A DNA stretch of 64,000 bases, from NCBI GenBank assembly GCA_964035545.1, contig OZ037769.1, positions 12,638,633 to 12,702,632 on the forward strand, in the 5' to 3' direction. Shown one piece after another: positions 60,501 to 64,000 of the stretch; the stretch's first letter is position 1; the number at the start of each line of letters is the position of its first letter. This DNA is from Bugula neritina. Lineage: Eukaryota; Bryozoa; Gymnolaemata; Cheilostomatida; Bugulidae. The position numbers and the translations under genes are program-made. The notes beneath the pieces were generated by a model, which had not been told where the DNA came from, searched no databases, and saw only the letters and a list, made by a program, of their open reading frames with translations.

Positions 60501-63420
60501 TTTTCACTCAGTATGTTTTAGTAGATATTTAAGTGCTGTAATTACGAGAGTCGCCTATAGTTCCTAGTATTTCAGACAACATTCAGAGGGTTTGTAAAGC
60601 ATTCCTCTGTAACTTAGCTGTTTGGATTGACTGCTATTGAAGTAGAATGAGATCTTCATTGTGATACTAACAATTAAGTATATCTTGATGGCACGTATCA
60701 ATAGATTATGCCATTTTATTAGCTAAAGGAGCATTTTGATATTGTGTTGGCTGCTTAATAGTTATTTGGAAAGTAATGATATTAACTATAATAATTTTAA
60801 ACATAAAAAAGCTTGTTTTAAAATCTGCCAGTATATATGAAACCTAAAACATCAAGGTCTAAAAATTAAACATGTTGAGAAATTTAAAATAAAGCATGAT
60901 TTCAAAAAATGTTTAAAAGATTTGATAATGATTTTTGAATTGGACTGTGCATGTTTAAAGAGCCTTTGAAAACAAGCTTGCATTTTACAAAACCCAAACT
61001 AGGTTACAAGTTGTAGCCTTAGCCTATAAATTCACAGATATGAGCAACTATTTGATGAGCCCTGAGATGTCTCCCCATACCTAGCCTACCTCGAGTAAAC
61101 ACAGAACTACATTCTTCTCATTCTTCATCATAACCAGGTCATCAGACTCAAAGAGCAACACGTCATTCACTCCCAGATGGTTCTTAACCCAGTTGATAAA
61201 GTTGGCCAAATTATCCCTTGCTTGAAAACTGCCGGCTTTTGCTCCAGTCCTACAAATATATTTCGTGTGATTACATAATTACAATTACTTACACTAATTC
61301 AATATTTTAAAAACATGACATTTTACTTTTTTGTGCCGTATTTTAAAAACTAATATATAGGTCTAGCCCTTAAAAATAAAAAAGGAAATTTATTAATTAG
61401 AGTCATTTAAGTTAACAAAAGCCAGCTTAATAACTCAAAATATAGCTTTAAGTGAAATAAAGGTGCATGAAGATGAAGGCTGATGAGTTTTCTTTCTGAA
61501 GTTGACAGCTACAGTGACTAGACATAATAAAATTTCTATAGATGCATCTGGCCAGTTTTATTTGTAAAATACAGTAAGTATTGGATTATAAGGGAGTTTT
61601 ATTTTATGGACAGTAAGCATTGTGAATTACTATAGTCATAGCTAGACTGCACCTCTAATGCAGCTTTTTAACAGCAAGAATTTCTACTGGACCATCATTG
61701 TTTTGAATTCGTGAGTTAAACAGAAGGGGTATTAATTGGGCTTCTAAGTTAATTCTAAAGTGAGAAATTTATATAAATGCAGGGCTGATTACAGGTGATT
61801 TGAAAACAAAGGTGTATGCTTGTATTTCTTATCAAAGCATCAGTCTTTTGTGCTAGTTCTAATGCCAATGCTGAATATATGGGAAGTTGTGTAAGCAAAC
61901 ACAAAACTTCTTTTAAGCGAGTCTTATTTATAGTTCTATTAATTTTATTTTAGGTACAGTAGGCAGAGGCCTAAAAGTAGCAGCTCTGCAGGCCCTCAGG
62001 GGTAGTCTACTAAACTTGAGGGTAAAAATGCCTGCGTAAGTTTTTAGGGATTGATTTTAATTTAATGGATGAAAAGAATAATAATCCATGCAGCATGTTT
62101 GTAACCAATTATAAAATGATAGGTTGTGCTTCTATTAATGGAAAATTTGCTTTTAAATTAGCTACAACTAATTCGCTATGCTAAAGTATGTATAATTTAT
62201 GATAATTTTAGAGAGTAGAGTGCAAGCAGCCTATATATAGAGGCCAAACACTCGTAACATGAATGTAATCAGGGCTGCTATTGAAACTAAGAATTGTTTA
62301 GCCACTCTACTCCGCCAAACCCAGGGCCAGCAGCGTGATAAGTTAAAGTCAGATTCATTTTAAGCCCTAAGAATGACACTAATGCAAAAGTTCCATTAAT
62401 TTAAATTTCGGCAGACTACTGCATTTTATCAAATAGCTGTTTGGACTCTAGTTGTTACATAATCCGATACGTCTGCAGAATAAACTACAGAGACAAAGTA
62501 CATGCTACTACTGCTATTCGTGCAGTATCATAGTCTATTAACTGCTTTACTAGACAAGCCAGCAGACTTTGTTTATGCTAACTTGAACAACATACACCCC
62601 ACATGTTGATACTATATCGTGAACCTTGACTTTTTCAACCCTTGTTTATGTACCTTAACATGATTTGGCTGGCATTGGCTTAGAAAGAATGTAGAATTGG
62701 CAATACATATATTCCAAAATCTTCACAAGTATGTGATGTCAAAGCTGCAGCTTCGGCAGCAGTGCCACTGCCATTTAGTAATAAAGTTGTAGTATAGTTG
62801 ATATAGCAATGGCTGTCGCTGAGATCAAAAGATTGATTGATACAGAATTGTCTTCATTGAAGGACATCTTCAGTAAATTAAAGAAGGTCAACAACCAAGT
62901 CACATTATGATGAGTGGTTTAATGATTTTAGTAAAATTCTAAACTCATTTGCCTAAGTTCTTTAGATCAAGCACTTTTCAAGGGGAGGAGTTTTGATGAT
63001 CTATTTCTGTACCTATTATAATGGAATAACACTAAGTTTATAAACATCTGTGCTGCCGTTAGACTTTAGACAACCAACAAACCTGTAAGCAATGTTTGGT
63101 ATCTGCTTCCCTGTGTCTCCAGCAGCCTCTATGTATGATTTCACATTATTTGCGTGCAGACAAAGAAAGCTGCCATCTTGAAGATTGTCAAGCAGATTGT
63201 CAGCGGTGAGATTTGTGCTGTAGAGGTCATTGAACCAGACAGCGAGGTCTTCTCTCATGGCGTACAGATACGCATCTCGGCTGTGATACGGCCTCACAGA
63301 GCTTTTCTTATCCAGGCGGTGCAGACTGTGCGTGGGAGATATTGGACTATGTGGAGAAGGGGGAGAACTGACTGTAGAGCTCAGCGACTCACAATCAATG
63401 CTATCTAATGGTGTAGTCAT
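51575..63420 (-). CDS. GAS2-like protein (calponin-homology + GAR domain cytoskeletal linker)
   Basis: Nine exons: 63083-63420, 61090-61249, 58543-58731, 56016-56123, 54509-54599, 53920-54040, 53165-53248, 52522-52678, 51575-52081 (1755 nt, 584 aa). The Ser/Pro-rich N-terminus ([19 protein letters not shown]) leads to a CH domain at about 50-170 ([48 protein letters not shown]). A charged helix follows, then the GAS2-related (GAR) microtubule-binding domain at about 230-295 ([20 protein letters not shown], then [19 protein letters not shown]). The tail (295-584) is basic and rich in Ser, Arg and Pro, typical of GAS2L1-3. It includes TRIPGP, which fits the S/T-x-I-P EB1-binding pattern. Known role: linking actin (CH) with microtubules (GAR). 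Which vertebrate paralogue it matches (GAS2L1, L2 or L3; Drosophila pickled eggs) cannot be settled here. A 5' non-coding exon is likely but not identified. Confidence 0.92.
52190..52277. mobile_element. MITE family M3, partial copy 3
   Basis: AACCGCAACCATAAGTTAAT and CAAACTGCAACTACAAATTC match copies 1 and 2; the left end is not clear. In GAS2-like intron 8. Confidence 0.55.
55762..55800. repeat. AAAT/AATC tetranucleotide microsatellite
   Basis: AATAAATAAATAAATC followed by ATCAATCAATC. Confidence 0.9.
56140..56320. repeat. Minisatellite in GAS2-like intron 3
   Basis: Imperfect units of about 35-40 bp built on ACAATGGTGGTAGTAGAACT and ATATACAAG, starting 17 bases from exon 4. Confidence 0.8.
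58155..58362 (+). mobile_element. tRNA-headed SINE (family 1)
   Basis: Well-preserved copy: GAGCAGCCGTGGTCTAGAGG head, GGTTTGAACCC B box, GGTGATGTTAGGAAGAGCAT body, GGGGTTTCTCACAGGGATAG tail. In GAS2-like intron 2, antisense to the gene. Confidence 0.88.
59857..60012. mobile_element. Palindromic MITE, family M2, copy 2
   Basis: Starts GAATTGCTCTATAAGCAGC and ends GCTGCTTATAGAACAATTC; the inner GGGGTTCTCAAGTTTGAAGT is also inverted. In GAS2-like intron 2. Confidence 0.85.
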
Positions 63421-64000
63421 TGATCTCTTCAGTGCTTCTCTGATTACATCACATCTTAGTCAGCTGCATGCAAGCCTTGCAGTTACTATTAATACATCAA
63501 AGGAAGGGGATGATTACTGTAGATCTCATAGCTAAGACATGATTCATAGTATCCTACTACGTCATCACGCAGTTATAAACTAATTACATATAATATAAAC
63601 TATGAACTAACATTGCCCATGCTTTAAGTAGAGGTGTGCTGATTACAAAATTAGCATTAGTTTAAGTATGAACCAGTGAATTGATGATAGTAAAACTGAC
63701 AAATATAAGTTGATTACTATCTTTGGTGGTGAAAAACAAATACGTTAAAATATCTATAGAGCGGTTAGTGGAAAGCAGTTGAACACTAGTTAGCTGTTAC
63801 TAATAAAGCAAGCTTAAGATATCAAAAACTAACGGGATAGTCAAGAGGGATAGAATCACATGCGTGGTTATTTCTCTACTTCTTATTGATCTGGAGTTAA
63901 GCAGTAACCGATTTGCCCAAGTTACTGCAGCATATTCATGGAGAGTGCCAGTAAATGATGTCAAAATAATGTTAATCAATCTTCATAAAATGCATTTGAT
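63421..64000. other. Upstream of the GAS2-like start codon
   Basis: Presumed 5'UTR and promoter side of the GAS2-like gene. I see no coding exon or recognised repeat. Confidence 0.5.

Overview
The window is nuclear DNA of an invertebrate animal. Every gene is split by GT-AG introns, the sequence is AT-rich, tRNA-derived SINEs and short inverted-repeat (MITE-like) elements are scattered through introns and spacers, and the gene set is metazoan. A temptin domain fused to a copper monooxygenase points to a lophotrochozoan (mollusc, annelid or bryozoan type). The species cannot be named from sequence alone. No prokaryotic operon, CRISPR array or viral gene was seen.

Layout. 1-11,436 (minus strand): two tandem paralogues of a secreted temptin-domain/DBH-like copper monooxygenase. 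Copy A is cut by the left window edge (three exons seen); copy B is complete (10 exons, 472 aa by my splice model). 17,221-23,433 (plus): a TMEM68-type acyltransferase (9 exons, 346 aa). 24,841-31,796 (minus): an unnamed RING E3-like protein (8 exons, 517 aa). 35,742-43,209 (plus): MPND, a RAMA + MPN/JAMM metalloprotease (12 exons, 413 aa). 43,872-49,899 (minus): an FBXO39-type F-box protein (9 exons, 510 aa). 51,575-63,420 (minus): a GAS2-like CH + GAR cytoskeletal linker (9 exons, 584 aa). All exon models were built by hand from splice sites, and reading phase closes across each complete gene.

Repeats explain most of the rest. One SINE family with a tRNA-like head has about ten copies. Other families are a second tRNA-like family (including a near-perfect inverted pair), a Ser/Leu-tRNA-like SINE, and several palindromic DNA-transposon derivatives. 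Minisatellites and AT microsatellites fill many introns.

The strongest unusual observations are these. (1) About 2 kb of MPND (introns 4-7) has been copied into an intron of the RING gene and sits between perfect 28-bp direct repeats. (2) The two monooxygenase paralogues act as empty/filled-site controls for one another and expose several precise transposon insertions. (3) The temptin-monooxygenase is a fusion with a predicted GPI anchor and all six copper ligands. (4) A minisatellite supplies the FBXO39 stop codon. The genes do not form one pathway; they are independent housekeeping or secretory loci in a compact genome, with convergent pairs (TMEM68/RING gene, MPND/FBXO39).
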